Shown here piece after piece: positions 1-11,928 of a DNA stretch of 42,212 bases. Source of the DNA: Rhizophlyctis rosea (Eukaryota; Chytridiomycota; Chytridiomycetes; Rhizophlyctidales; Rhizophlyctidaceae); assembly GCA_027596075.1 (NCBI GenBank), contig JADGJC010000329.1:1-42212 (forward strand), written 5' to 3'. How positions within the stretch are numbered: position 1 is the stretch's first letter; each line of letters opens with the position of its first letter. The notes beneath the pieces are model-generated. The model saw only the letters and a program-made list of their open reading frames with translations. It ran no database searches and had not been told where the DNA came from. Made by a program: the position numbers and the translations under genes.

Positions 1-686
1 ACGCCCATCAACTCGATCGTGATGATCAGAACCCTCGGAATCGCACGTTTCCGAGGTTTCGGACGTTTCACCAATCACGGCGGTGGCGGCGTCAAAAATG
101 GCTTTTTTGTGGCGTCACTGTGTCCCCGCCACGTTTACCTCATCAGCTGTGCCTCCGATTCCAACACTACATATTTGAAACATAACGCGTAATGTTTCAT
201 CACATCACAACACCGCCACCAAGCATCATCCAACATCCATCAAACAAGAAAAAACAAGAACACCCACAACCCAACCTCCCCTGCGAAGCACAAGCTTTTT
301 GAGACTATTGAATGTATTCGGTTAGGTGAAATGTGGCACTGCACCGTAAGGGGCGGAAGCCCTTTTATATCGGGGTAGAAGTTGCAAGTGGCCCAGGTTG
401 CGAAGATATAAATGGGAAAAGAGATGGATGTGACAACCAGAGATACAAAAGGAATATGTGAGAGGTGTTTCTCATCCATAATGATGAACAAATTGTTTGT
501 ATTCGGTAACTTCGGTAAGTCAGTATGCTCGCATCTCTCACGATGCTTCTTTGGAAAATTTGAGCATGCCTCCTCGTTCACTCAAGCGGGTTTGTGTCAA
601 CATCACAAAGATCAAACCGCTCTCACTGTATTACCCAATCTTGACGGAAGAATCAACACGCCTGACGACTTAATATACGTTTTTGT
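1..686. other. Intergenic stretch, no supported gene
   Basis: Overlapping open frames exist on both strands (for example near 240-581 and 412-750). They lack domain-like sequence, start and end arbitrarily, and contradict each other. I see no RNA gene or repeat here. Confidence 0.5.
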
Positions 687-696
687 TCAGTCGCAT

Positions 697-1198
697 TCAA
701 CCTTGGCACAGAAGTTGGTCGTACGTGATATTTGGGTTAGTGACGAGTGAAGCGCTAAGGAACTGCATGATGGTGTTGTTGCCGCCCATCTTGAGCTTGA
801 GAATACTTTCGGTGTCGGATCCATTGAGACGGATTTTGAGCTCCGAGACTTCGCCGACCCAGTCTGCTGTAGATTTGGCACCGCCTTGAGACATTCGGGA
901 CCAGCATTCTTCTTCTGCTTTGAACAAGGTGTTGCTGCACAGAAAGTAAACTGGAAATGAGCCTTCCATTGCTCCCAGGCAACAGGCACGTAGGCCGGCC
1001 CAGCGGCAGCGACCGCTTGTTGTTCCTTGCAGTAATCGTCACTCCAGATGGAGGCGCTGTTATACATCTGACCCTCAGCCATCAAGATCTTCTCATCGTC
1101 GCCCAGGCCACAAGTGCCCCAAGCCCTGTTGGATTGAGTTTGATGACCTCACGCATGGCGGTGTTGATGGGAATGCAGTAGTGGGAACTGTCGAGGTA
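697..1198 (-). pseudogene. Decayed gene remnant, cysteine-bearing protein of unknown function
   Basis: Read on the minus strand, three consecutive segments in different frames give protein-like sequence without overlap. The first runs from YLDSSHYCIPINTAMREV (near 1,198-1,145), the second from WGTCGLGDDEKILMAEGQM to VAWEQW (near 1,120-975), and the third from GSFPVYFLCSNTLF to a stop at 697, ending ITYDQLLCQG. The two frame changes occur within a few codons, too close for introns, so they look like single-base indels. No start codon or signal peptide is found; a TGA lies in frame just upstream of the first segment. Several cysteines suggest a secreted ancestor. I do not recognise the family. 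Sequencing error in an intact gene is the main alternative. Confidence 0.45.
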
Positions 1199-1486
1199 TT
1201 CATATCAATTCCTGCAGCACCACGCAATTATTGATACCTTCCTACAGTCATGCGCCAGTGCAGGAAAGAGGGATGCAGGCAAGTATTGGACTGTACGTAC
1301 AATTCTCATATGCAGAAAGGACGGAGAGCAAACACCGTAGGTAATGACTCCGCGGATGGGGACCCAATGCATCGGTCAAAGATTGGTGTGTCCGGTCTAC
1401 ACTTGATGGATTTTAACGTATTAGGGTGTCATTAATTTGTACAGTTAAGAGCGTGTGGAGGATTAGAGCCAATACATTCGCGCTGA

Positions 1487-1508
1487 ATGACAGCCGGATG
1501 GCTGTCAT
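1487..1508. repeat. Perfect 9-bp inverted repeat (hairpin)
   Basis: The arm ATGACAGCC at 1,487-1,495 is followed by a GGAT loop and the exact complement GGCTGTCAT at 1,500-1,508. No T-run follows, so it is not an obvious terminator. Confidence 0.6.
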
Positions 1509-1536
1509 ATCACTAAGTTCAATTATTGAGCATATC

Positions 1537-1558
1537 CTGAAATTACATGTAGTTTCAG
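1537..1558. repeat. 22-base near-perfect palindrome
   Basis: Starts CTGAAA and ends TTTCAG around a central TACATGTA. Ten of eleven pairs are Watson-Crick and one is T-G. It sits about 30 bases after the hairpin at 1,487-1,508. Confidence 0.55.
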
Positions 1559-1682
1559 TACAAATATTATTTGCCACAGTTCTTGGATCGCTTGATGGTT
1601 TAAATTGTTGCCAGGAAGATTGTGAGGTTTTCAACAGAGTGTAGTGTTAGCTGCTCAGAATCATCCATCAGTGGGCGGAATG

Positions 1683-1747
1683 ACGCGCGGGTCCTTGCGC
1701 GGGTCCATTCACCCAAGATTGCGTGGCACAACCAGTGTGGCTTGCCA
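1683..1747. repeat. Degenerate dispersed repeat, copy 1
   Basis: Contains ACGCGCGGGTCC, a GTGGCAC block and TGTGGCTTGCC in the same order as bases 5,166-5,210, with different spacing. Inside this copy the GCGCGGGTCC word occurs twice in tandem. Confidence 0.4.
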
Positions 1748-3099
1748 CGTGCCATACAGTGCCTCCGTTTGTGTAGCATCTCTCCTAGCCAAGCCGGAGG
1801 GTTGAACCTGCCTTGCTCTTCATTGTTCTTTCGCCAGTTTCCAACTTCGCACCATTCGATCTGCGGGCATTGGACATTTTCATCATTTCAACATCGTCGA
1901 CAGGGAAGTATCAAGTCCTTTTCAACCCATTCATCCATCCATCCATCCTCACTTCTTGCCTCCCTCAGCGCTGAGAGCTGGTGGCGATATCCACCATAGG
2001 TATGACCCTTTAGCTCACCGAGAGTTCCCCCTCCCCTTTCTACACCATTCTGTTACACGCACTCCTTCCCACCCCCACCCCCCCACTGTTTTTATCCCAT
2101 TCACTCGGTTCGGGTTCCCTACGGTTTCGCTTCTTACTTTGGGACGTCCGGAAGCACGCAGAGATTTGACTGTATAACGGGGGTCCTGCCTCTGCGGAAA
2201 GCGTCCTGGGTAATTGAGGAGTGGTTCCCTTCAGCACCCACATCGCAAGGTGTGAGGCACCCTTAAAAATACACGTGGTCACCGTTCCTGCTGAGTCCGG
2301 TGCTTCGTGCACTGGACACCATCTTCCTTAATCGGTTGGGGCTATCTGAAGGCCTGTTTCATGATGATGTCATACGTTGGTGGGGTGGGATCCCGCTGCG
2401 TATTGATGAGTGATTCAATGGAGCGGAACGGCTCATGTGTGGGTTTGCGTGTGCTGGAGGTTCGGTAAACTTTTGTCAAGAATTAAGATAAGTAGCCACT
2501 TTTTCACCAGCACGCAACTTCAAACGTAATAACCTTTCATCACAGGAGCCCCACTGATACAAAGCAAGTGCCGAATACAAATAGAAAGATGTAACACATA
2601 TAATATTCACAATAAATACTTTCAATCATTCAATCCGGTTGTCTTTTGGAACGCTTTCTTTCTTCTTTGTGCTAGCATAGTTTCATATTTTATCTGTCCC
2701 ATTGTGTCCGTTCCACTTTTTTCGCTTTGCACATATCTGTAATCACTTCAATGGCGTTCCTGTGAGGCTGACGCACATATCTGCTGATGCATGTCTTCCA
2801 CTTTCAAGGTAAAACTCTTTGCACGCACTCAATTCGTGATGCGTCTCGCGATGCTCATAAGGGTTCAACTTGGCACAGATGTCGTTTCGGGCATCGCATT
2901 ACTGCTTCATAGCACCTCGTATTGTCCTCATACTTCGGCTCCCACATGCACATCCGCGACTATATGCACGACGGGGTGGTTCTCATTTAGCTTGTATGTC
3001 GATCGGTGAACGAAGGGGGTGCTGATGTTTGACCAACGTCGTTCCTCTTGCAGAGCCCAATAATATGCTTCCCAAGCGCTGAGCCGAATTTGCCCGACA

Positions 3100-3210
3100 C
3101 AAGCCCTCGCCGCCCTCAAACCCTCGCCGCCCTCATACCCTCGTTGCCCCCAACGCCCCGCCGCCTCAACCCGCGGCCGCCTTTAACCCCTCCCCTCAAC
3201 CCAACCTATC
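3100..3210. other. C-rich, G-poor tract
   Basis: Direct near-repeats of CCCTCGCCGCCCTCA followed by runs of CCCC, with almost no G on the plus strand. The minus strand therefore carries many G-runs that could form a G-quadruplex. It lacks a telomere repeat unit. Confidence 0.45.
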
Positions 3211-5165
3211 CGCCAAATTCCACCTTTGGAGGCTCGAGCATCCAATGGTAATGCAAAGTCGCCTCGGGTCGGAATGAAGCAAACATGGTGAGACCTTGCC
3301 TGTCCACCGCCCGCCAGCATCATACGTACCAGAAGTCAGAAGCCATGCGGGACGGCCTTGGGACCACATTCATGATTTCAAACAAGTACATTCAACGGAA
3401 ATCAAAGCAGAACGGCGACGGCCCATCATGTTGCCTTATTAGAGCATCCAGTGCACGAAATCATTCTTTTCGACATCGCTAGACGATTTCCCATGCACTT
3501 TTGGCCTTGGCGCATTTTCATATCGTTTTTCATAGGGGGAAACTATTGTCGAATTTTTTCAGAGATTTCTGGTTTGATTACTTTTCCTCTTGTCCTAAAC
3601 ATTACGCATCAATTTTCTTCTACCCTAGACTCCCAATGAATCAGCGGAGACTTCCCGCTACGCAATACCGCAAATTCCCAGTCTTTGACGTCATTTCGAT
3701 GTCTTTTAATGAGACATTCTCATTTTACTTTTCTTCGCGTGGCTGCTCCACATGGTCCATACTAATGTTCTCTTCCCTTCCTTTCCCTCCCTTCCCTAAT
3801 AGGTCATAACTCTTTTTCTAGACGTGAGCCTCAATGCTCCGTTCAGGATGAGACTGATGACAGGCTTGCAGTCATAGGTTGTTATCCGTTGCGAAGTCAT
3901 TAAAGATTTTGCGTCTGCATCTTTTAGGTGTAGTATGGTTGTTGCTCGCTAGGATGCTAATTAATCTCTTTTCTGTGCTGCCCGCTTTGACTTGACCGAT
4001 TGCTGCACGTGCTTCTTTTGCTGATCCGCAGTTTGTTGAGAGTCAGTGTTCGAAAAGATCGGAAGGAAATGCAGCGATGAATTTCCAATGTTATCAACGC
4101 GAAGTTTCATCGTTTTCACAAGCTGAGAGTGCAATACTAACTGAGGAGGACTACACTTGGGATTCATTTCCCCGCCATGAATCATGATTTTTGGTCGTAC
4201 CAAGAGCAGACGGTTTGCCTGAGATCACGCTCATTCAACCGGACATGAGGTAAACTGATTCGGAAGTTGCGGAGCTTCTTTGCATGACGAGGAAACTATC
4301 CAGGCGCCGGCAAATACGTACTAATGAATATGTACAGTTTTCGTTTTCTTTAGGGTGTGACGTGGTGACCTTATGGGAACATACTAGTCTATGCCGACTG
4401 GCGCCCAGCTCTCATTGGTCATACCACCCATTGCTCATTCACACCATTCGGCTGTCACCCCAATCCCGTTCAAACAATCTTCAACACTGCTTAGATTATA
4501 TTTGCATCAGTGTCCTGAAGGTGCCGCCTTACATGTCTGAGATGATAACGATTGCTTGACCAACTTTAAGCAGATAGATTGTTTTGGGACCGTGTTGAGG
4601 TTGTACTTTCAATGAGGATTCATTGTCCATTGCCGTACTGTTTCACACAAAAGCAATGTTTCGTAGAGCAAGCATCACCAACTTATGCCCCAACCTAGAC
4701 CCTTTATGAAGGCCACCCCAATGCTTCCTTTATGGTAATTAGATGACCAACGGATCGTCCACCGTCTTTGCTGCAGCAAGTGTCGTCCCGCCGCCAAGCC
4801 ATCGAACAAGAAAGGAAAACCAACGAGCAACTCTCCTGCGTGTACTTCCTTACTAACGCATCGATTTGTTCCCCGCCTTTTTAAGCATGATTCCTCTTTG
4901 GGCTGCTTTACATGCTTCTGTACTTCTCGAGGTTTCCGGATGTTTCTTTCTTCTGCAGCGGCGTCTCCGTCAAGCCCCCCATGCAAGCAGAGTTCGTAAT
5001 ACAATCAAATTATTCATGGCGGGGGAGATATATGAAATATTCCAAAGATGTTTCTTATCCACGGTTATGATCAACATTGTTTGAATCGATCAGTTGGTGG
5101 GTTTGCAATTCGTCGTGATATTTCTGAGCATGAGCTCAGAACCAATTACTGCCGAGTTCGAGAGC

Positions 5166-5210
5166 AACGCGCGGGTCCAGGCTGAGTGGCACAGTCAATG
5201 TGGCTTGCCC
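5166..5210. repeat. Degenerate dispersed repeat, copy 2
   Basis: Shares ACGCGCGGGTCC, GTGGCACA and TGTGGCTTGCC in the same order with bases 1,683-1,747. It lies about 280 bases upstream of the F-box start codon. Confidence 0.4.
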
Positions 5211-5250
5211 TCCACTTTGTGCCACACCGTATGTGCAAAGGGTTCCCAGC

Positions 5251-5324
5251 GAACTCACCAATGGCTCGATCCGATTATCACATGATATCTGGCCCACCGG
5301 CTCGAGTGAGCCATCGGTGAGTTC
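5251..5324. repeat. 17-bp inverted repeat with 40-base loop
   Basis: The left arm at 5,251-5,267 (GAACTCACCAATGGCTC) pairs with the right arm at 5,308-5,324 (GAGCCATCGGTGAGTTC) at 16 of 17 positions. It lies 160-235 bases upstream of the F-box start codon, so it may lie in the promoter or 5' leader. Confidence 0.6.
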
Positions 5325-5485
5325 GGTGGTACCCCTGTATGCGCATTGTGCTCACTGCTTTGCTGCTTTGTGTGTGCGGTGCTTCGAGCTTGGCTATAAC
5401 CTATTTTCATCTGCTTCTTCCCACACGATCTAGTCTTTCGCGAAGCCAAGTAGTACTCTTTTCCCTGTAAGAACCGAACCGCACA

Positions 5486-7562
5486 ATGCAAGCCTCAACA
5501 GCTACTATTCACTCGCTGCCGGAAGAAACCATCAGACATATCGCGAGATTCCTGCCGCTTGCTGATTGTAAGGCTCTTCGCCGCGTCAACCGGTCCGCCA
5601 GGACGTACCTCGAAATCAAATTCTGTCTCCGACAACACGTCCCGCTGTACGAAGAGCTGTGGAAAGTTGGCGGGGACGACTTTGCTCTGTCGCTATTCAA
5701 ATTCAGGAGTTGGGGATCATGGGCTCCTGTGACGGTGGCAGCACAGCTAGCTCACAACCGGCCAAACAACCTCCTGCACTGGCTCAGCGCCGCAGTCTCG
5801 ACGCGTAACAGCCAAATGCTCGTTTTTGTATTGGAAGAGTTGAAGGTTTTCCCGGGTAGCCACGACGCTGTCTTGTCGACGTTGGGCGAAAGCATGTCGG
5901 AGGCGGCGGGATGTGGGTGGCTTTTTGGGGTCATGCCGTTTGTGAGTACCATGGAGCACGTATTGTGGAAGAATATAGAGCATTTCCGACGAAGGGGTGT
6001 GATGTTTGGGATGTTCCTCGCACAGGCACTGGATGAGTCGATCGCTTCCGCCGCAGAAGGGCAGCATTTTGGTATCGTCGATTACCTCCTGAAGGCTGCT
6101 ACATCCGTTTTGCGTGACACTGATATGTGTCATTGGTTCTGTGAGCTCGCGGTCAAGCTCAGTGCTCGGGTCGATAGACGGACTCTTCTGAAATGCGTTG
6201 AGATTGGCCGTGGACGTGGCGCCTTCAGGAGCGACCGAGATAACAATGGTCAATACTATCCTATCCTTGACCCCATCCTTTCGGAAGACGATCCGTCCGT
6301 CATTCCCTTCGTCCTTCGCACCAACGACAATATCCCGCATCGTACACAGCGCGATTTACTCGTTGAGATTGCAACTCGGGCAATTAAGCCAGGCTACGTT
6401 CGTGTGATGGAGGAAGCGCTGATACGACTGGACCGGACGTTCCAATCTACTGATGGCAATAGCAGAAGCACAGAAGTGTATTGGATTTTCCAGGCGGCCC
6501 TTGACGCTTTTGACACAGCAGTGAAATTGGATTACTTGGACTCAATCACGGAATGCGAGGTCGGCTATGTTATAATGATCATCAGAGTTCATACTAAATG
6601 TTTTTCCCACCATCTGCCCATACCAGCCAATACTGCGCGTTTGCCTTCGGAGTCCACTCTTTTCCGAACTAGTACCCGAAGAGCTCGAGCGCGCCGTCCA
6701 TTTGTACAAAGCACCTCTTATTCGGGAGTTCTTGGATGCATTCCCTGAAGAAACGCGAATCTGCATCCGTTCCGCCGCCAATCAATTTCCGTCACCTCCC
6801 ACTTTGGAATTGGTGGAGCTTCTCGTTCAAAACGGGTGGAAGGGAGATTTGGTGCGTTGTGAGAGGTTTGTGGAGGGGCTTGCGTTCAATGTTGAACGTG
6901 GTGTTGAAGAGGAGGAGGAAGGGGCGGTAAATGCTAGATATTTTGTGAAAGGTTTGGCGGCGGACGCGGGTGTGAATGGCTGGGGTGTGGTTGCCGGCGG
7001 AACGGACGCAAAGTTTACAACATTCCGGGATGATCAATGGGTTAGGGTTGAAGAGCTACATGGCATCTTGCAGCTTCTTGCCGGGCATTGTCTGGACGTG
7101 ACGGATGAGTGTCTCCTGATAAGGACTGTAAGAAATTGTTTCCGAGTTGGAAACGATCGCATCACTCAAATTGTCATCACCGCGTTGAAGGAAGCCGGGG
7201 CGGCCATTGATGCTGTCGTCGTGGGGAAAGTGTTGGGGGCGGCGTCGACGGAAGCATACAGGGAACTCCATAATCGGTTCTGCGTAGCATCGTCCCAACC
7301 TTCTGGCAAGCCCGAATCGCCGAAACGCCCGGCAAAATATCCCCGTCGCGGTCTTCGTCAAGGAATTGAAGTAGCTAAACGTGGGTTGTTGCGAGGGGGT
7401 GTGGGGGAGCGGTTCAATAAGTTGATCTGGAGGAAGGGTTTGGTGGACAGGAAAGTGACTGTGAGGGGACGAGAGAGGTGTGGGGATGTTTTGGTGAGGT
7501 GTGCAGATGGGGCCCCGAGCTTCCCTGGGTGGAGAAGGTTAATGGGGGGCAACCGATTGTAA
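5486..7562 (+). CDS. F-box protein (672 aa, one intron)
   Basis: The N-terminus has an F-box (about residues 8-45): LPEETIRHIARFLPLADCKALRRVNRSAR, split here as LPEETIRHIARFLPL then ADCKALRRVNRSAR. F-box proteins recruit substrates to SCF ubiquitin ligases through Skp1. The remainder is helical, without clear WD40 or LRR units; phrases such as IVDYLLKA and LELVELLVQNGW hint at degenerate ankyrin-like repeats. Exons are 5,486-6,568 and 6,627-7,562. The intron is placed on a TACTAAAT branch site and CCAG acceptor; the donor is GTTATA (GTCGGC at 6,560 also keeps phase). Without this splice, the first frame runs on into unlikely Arg/Ser-rich sequence. The tail (last 100 residues) is basic. The substrate is unknown. 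Confidence 0.75.
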
Positions 7563-8233
7563 TTTGTTCAGCAAAAGGTGGGAGGGCGTCTGGGTCGGTT
7601 ATTTGGTAGTATGGTGTGCTCATAAGGACTAGGATATCGAAATTGATGCTGATAATATGTACATTGTTGATTGGCGTTTGCCTGCGAAGCGTTCATGCGA
7701 AGCGTTCAGAACTCTCGTACTGACGGTTGTGCGTGAGGAGTCTTTCAAACTCTTCGATAATCCACAACATGAGTTGGGTTGTCAAATGGAGCCCAAATTT
7801 GCAAAGCCCCACTTTCAAAGCACAGCTGGTACAACCAGCTCAACTCCCTGCAATCTTCATGGATCTCGAGGGACTCTGCTGACACTGACGACTTCACCTA
7901 TATATCCTGGATTTTGACTTCAAGTCCATGGAAAGTTCATCCCGCCATTGCCGATCACATTGCCATAAATGATCAGCGGCTTCAGTTGGTCGCATCTCGG
8001 GCGACTCAAAGATAATGCTGGCTGCATGAAATACTTATGATGATGAAAAGAGTTTTTGATGCCAAGCAATGTTCATACGTCATGCAAAAATAGCTACTTA
8101 TTAACAAACTTTCCCCGTTGGAATATTTCCCAATACAATCATATGCCCCCGAGACGGACCCAGAACGACTGATATGAAGGACTGCCGTTGAAGCACTTTC
8201 TTTCCCAAACTTCCTAAACCACCCTGAACCTGT
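7563..8233. other. Convergent intergenic region
   Basis: It lies between the 3' ends of the F-box gene (+) and the kinase gene (-), so it should hold both 3' UTRs and polyadenylation signals. Two overlapping small open frames (7,657-8,015) have no protein-like features. Confidence 0.5.
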
Positions 8234-10511
8234 CTACCGTCCACCAGGTCGACCCTGCCCCGGTACACGTCCCCCCATCCCTGGTGCAAAACTGCCTGCT
8301 ACGCTCATTTTACTAGGTGCGATCAACGACCCGCCACCTCCCTGTATCAATGACCCAGCGATCGCTTCTGTAGGTTGATATGTAAATCCAACAAACTGCT
8401 GTTGTATGGATTCCGATAATGCAGAAGAATCAGAAATGGAGTCTGTTGGCATTTCGGATGTGAATTCTTCGTCAAAGTTGGATGTATCCGTTGCAGATGA
8501 CTGTAGTGTTGGTAAGGAGTGTGAGGGTCAAGAGAAATGCCAACTTGTCATGGAACCAACGATATCATCGCAACACATACCACATTGGGACGGAATGGTG
8601 GAGAGTACTTCCGTGCCATCAATCGTCCCCAGTTGATGTCTGCAAAGAATGGGTGTCGTTTGATCTCGTCTGCCCCATTTGCTCCCAATCTAGCATTCGC
8701 ATCTCGGTTGAGTAGCTGAATAATATGGTACGGAGTGGTCAATTAGACGTTCAATAATAGTTGTTGTGTCTGCTCCAGACTCACCTGACGCAATAAATCC
8801 TTCGCTACTGGTGACACGTCGTCCGGAAATTTGAGCTCCTCCGTCAAAATCTTCTTATACATCTCATTCGTATTCTCATCATAGAACGGAGGTAGACCGC
8901 ACAACATCTCGTACAGCAGAATGCCGATAGTCCACCAATCGACCACCTTGGTGTACCCTTGTCCAATAAGAAGCTCAGGCGCAAGGTATTCTGGGGTGCC
9001 GCAGAAGGTGTTTGTTTTGTTTCCTTCTTTCATATTGAGCTTGCAAAGCCCGAAATCACAGAGGGCGATGTGTCCGGTGTAGTCGAGCAAGATGTTCTCA
9101 GGTTTGAGATCCCTGTGAGCAGGAGGAGGAAGTGAGTTCGGTATCAGCCCATGTCCATTGATGAGCAAGGATGTGGGTCATGACTAAAGGCACTCACCGA
9201 TAAATAATATTATATCCATGCAAACACTCCAACGCACACAAGAGCTCTGCCGCATAAAATCTTGCCCTATCTTCACTGAACTTCCCCTCATTCTGCAGAT
9301 GGTGGAAAAGCTCCCCGCCGTTTACGAATGCCAGCACCAGGTATAACTTCTCCGCACTTTGGAACGAAAATTTCAAAGGCACGATGAACGGGTGGTTGAT
9401 CTTAGCAAGGACCGTCCGCTCCGCAAGAGTGTGGGTTACTTCCGCACGTTGGACAATATGCGCTTTGCGTATGATTTTCATTGCGTAAATTCGGTTTGTG
9501 TCCTTTTTGCGTACTTGCATGACCTTCCCAAAGGAGCCTTTGCCGAGGACTTTAAGGAGGTCAAAGTCGTCGATTGACATTGGTTTGCCTTTCTATTTCA
9601 GGCCAATGATGGGAAGTTGTTTAGCATTATTTGACACGCCAACAACTACGTTCACCAGCAGCATTCTTCAACGAACCTGTGACTTTTTGAAACAAATTTG
9701 GAGATGGATCTCTCCTAGTGGGGATTGCTGCTCGGCACCAGCAAGCCCGGCAACCGCCTGCAGCGGGAACCAATCATCGATCAATTTCTGTAAAGCATAA
9801 TATGTTATAATCAGTACTCATGCTGAACAAAGGATTTGGAACGGCGCGCAAAACGGGCAGCACTCACATTATCTACAAGGATTGGTTTAACTCTTACGCT
9901 TCCGATCAGCGTGTCGTTCCCAGCACCTCCATTCCCTCGTTGATACACGAATACTGTAACTTCAGCTTCGCGACTGACATCACTATGAGAAATCAATATT
10001 AGTCAAGTGACTACCGGATCAAAGCGTGCAATTGTCCCGTCAAAGTACATATCCTCAAGGACTTTGCAACCCGTTCTCACCACATCCATGATTCACACCG
10101 CCAACAAAACACTTACAAATGCGCCCTATGGTGCCACGTCACACTCCTGGTGGACGGATTTCCCTCCTTCGCCGCGACAAGCACCTCGTTCTTATCAAAA
10201 TCAATGACAACATAAGGCAGCCCCGTTTGCAGCACAGCCCCACCCCCATTCTCCGCCTTGGCCTTCTCCACACCCCCACCCGTTCCAATTTGAATCGGTG
10301 TTCCGTTGGGCAGAGCCAAGTTACGGGCTTCTACCACCCGAATTAGAAGCATCCCGGGAGGCGGCACGGAGGAAGTGGAAGGGGAAGAGGATGTGTCCGC
10401 TACAGTCTCCAATGATGTGGAGCCTGGTGAGGTGCTGCCAGTGTTAGAAGCGACCTGCGGGGCTGTAGGTTGTGTTGGAGACTTTGAGTCCTTAGTCATC
10501 AAAGCAGCCAT
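8234..10511 (-). CDS. Ypk1/Gad8-type AGC kinase with N-terminal C2 domain (TORC2 effector)
   Basis: Predicted 581-aa serine/threonine kinase, close in length to fission yeast Gad8. Exons: 10,511-10,117, 9,982-9,868, 9,787-9,677, 9,592-9,198, 9,112-8,785, 8,715-8,581, 8,500-8,234; all junctions are in phase. An S/T-rich leader precedes a C2-like domain (GMLLIRVVEARNLALP to DWFPLQ). The kinase domain follows: GKGSFGKV loop, AMKII lysine, YRDLKPEN catalytic loop, CDFGL, and activation loop TNTFCGTPEYLAPE (the PDK1-site threonine). The C-terminal hydrophobic motif FVGFTY matches the TORC2 site. These kinases act at the plasma membrane in stress, sphingolipid and growth control. A Gly/Pro-rich tail follows the hydrophobic motif. 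The start chosen is the first in-frame ATG after an upstream stop; extra 5' exons are possible. Confidence 0.9.
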
Positions 10512-10603
10512 CGGTTTGAGAAGGGAGGAGGGAGTGTTCGCGTCGACGCTGTTCTCTATGAATAAGGTCAAAATATAACAATATCAATATGCAACGTCTT
10601 CCA

Positions 10604-10825
10604 TCAAAGTGCATCAACACCACCGTACTTTTGCCTCGGTTGAACATTGTGAGCAGTTTGTTGGGTCAAGGTCTGTTGATGTATCAGGTAGGACTGATGA
10701 GCCGACAATCGCTGTAGCAGTGCTTTTGAGCTAGAACTACAATTTTTCAATAAGGTCAGAAGAGCAGGAACGGTGAGGGTGATTGGTGGTGTCAGGGAGC
10801 CTCCTCTGTCCAAAACGTCAAACGC
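10604..10825 (-). other. Possible upstream exon of the kinase gene
   Basis: An open frame follows a GCTTAG acceptor at 10,826-10,831 and gives a helix-prone, Ser/Gln-rich peptide (FDVLDRGGSLTPP, later LLQRLSAHQSYLIHQQ). A GTGTTG donor near 10,619 and the CATAG acceptor near 10,555 would join it in phase to the kinase exon. The donor is weak and no domain is recognisable. A 5' UTR or chance frame is equally likely. Confidence 0.25.
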
Positions 10826-10837
10826 TAAGCGTGACAA

Positions 10838-11928
10838 ATATAAAACTAATCACAAATGAAAATCAAGCAGAAAGCGCCCTCCTGTATCCGGTGATTTCAG
10901 CCCAGAACATGATTGCCGATCAAAGATCCTTAGCAAATGGATCATTCCATTTGATCGGGTGACTTGGAGTGACTATGTACCGCTATCGAGCCCTTTCAAT
11001 TCCGTGAGGATGATTTGTAATATACCGGCAAGTTGATGCTTCCTCTAAAGCGAGTAGGCCTCCTTTTGAAATGGCGCGGGAGGTATCGTGCCCATCAACA
11101 TTATTACACGGTATGCACACCATCTCGGCGGTTGAGCAAAAGTAACACAGTTGACCGCAGCATCTTGCGTGTAGCTCATTCCCCATTTCTCTATAGAATG
11201 GGTGCAGTGTGGTGCTTATTCATATTTGAGAACTCATTGTGCCCGTCAGCAATGAACTACCCCTACGCTTACAACAGCTTACAGTTGCCATTTGGCACAT
11301 GACTGTAGGGCACAATAGCGGCGTGTGGTCCAATAACATCTGATAGGACCCTAACACGCGTCCATCATAATATGCAAAGCGTAGCACTTCTGCATTTGAC
11401 GTAACCGGATCCCAAGATGTTCGTCCAAGACAGCAACATAACACTGCACATGCGTAACTCATTACATGATATTTGGGTTGTTTAGTTGGGGAGCACCACA
11501 TATCGCTCCCTGTGCACCTGACAGAATTCGGCCATCAATTTGCCTTTTGATACTCGCCAAATGGAACAAATTTGAATATAAGAATCTTCTTTCTACACAT
11601 GCTGCGGTGTATTTCTGCACAATAATGTATTCAGCACATGCCGGCTTTCTTTGCTCGGCTCGGAAAGCGTCGGATTATATTAGTAGTGTGCAACAATGAG
11701 ACAGTCAATCAGGCAGCTGCTCCTGCTGGTCCCTCTGGTATACCTCAATCTGGCGAACCTTCTATCACATATGCGGAACGCCTCTAAAGTTCATTATACA
11801 ACCTGAAAGTTTGTATAGCTCATTACGCACCTTATGGAATCTCAAAATGCCGATTTTACTTGCATGGCAAATTTGAACAAATAAAGGTTCATGGTAGATA
11901 TATTTGCAGATATTTTGTAGACATATCA
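10838..11928. other. Intergenic stretch upstream of kinase and tRNA
   Basis: This should contain the kinase promoter (minus strand). Short overlapping frames occur on both strands (for example 11,033-11,302 and 11,220-11,501) with no domain-like sequence. I see no other RNA gene. Confidence 0.45.

Larger units (their letters stand above)
1199..5485. other. Long gene-poor region
   Basis: About 4.3 kb with no open frame that looks like a real protein on either strand. It holds two short palindromes (1,487-1,558), two copies of a degenerate dispersed repeat (near 1,683 and 5,167), a C-rich strand-asymmetric tract (about 3,100-3,210) and a 17-bp inverted repeat (5,251-5,324). The last few hundred bases should contain the F-box gene promoter, but I cannot point to a specific element. 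Confidence 0.5.

Noticed and set aside
3100..3210. Internal telomere relic
   Set aside because: The C-rich tract lacks a regular telomeric unit such as CCCTAA.
5747..6340. 197-codon minus-strand frame opposite the F-box gene
   Set aside because: It is antisense to a frame with a clear F-box and has no recognisable features.
9983..10014. A 32-base intron and extra exon in the kinase C2 region
   Set aside because: The GTAAGT donor at 10,116 joined to the acceptor at 9,983 restores the family motif HFDVSRE, so the segment between is intronic.
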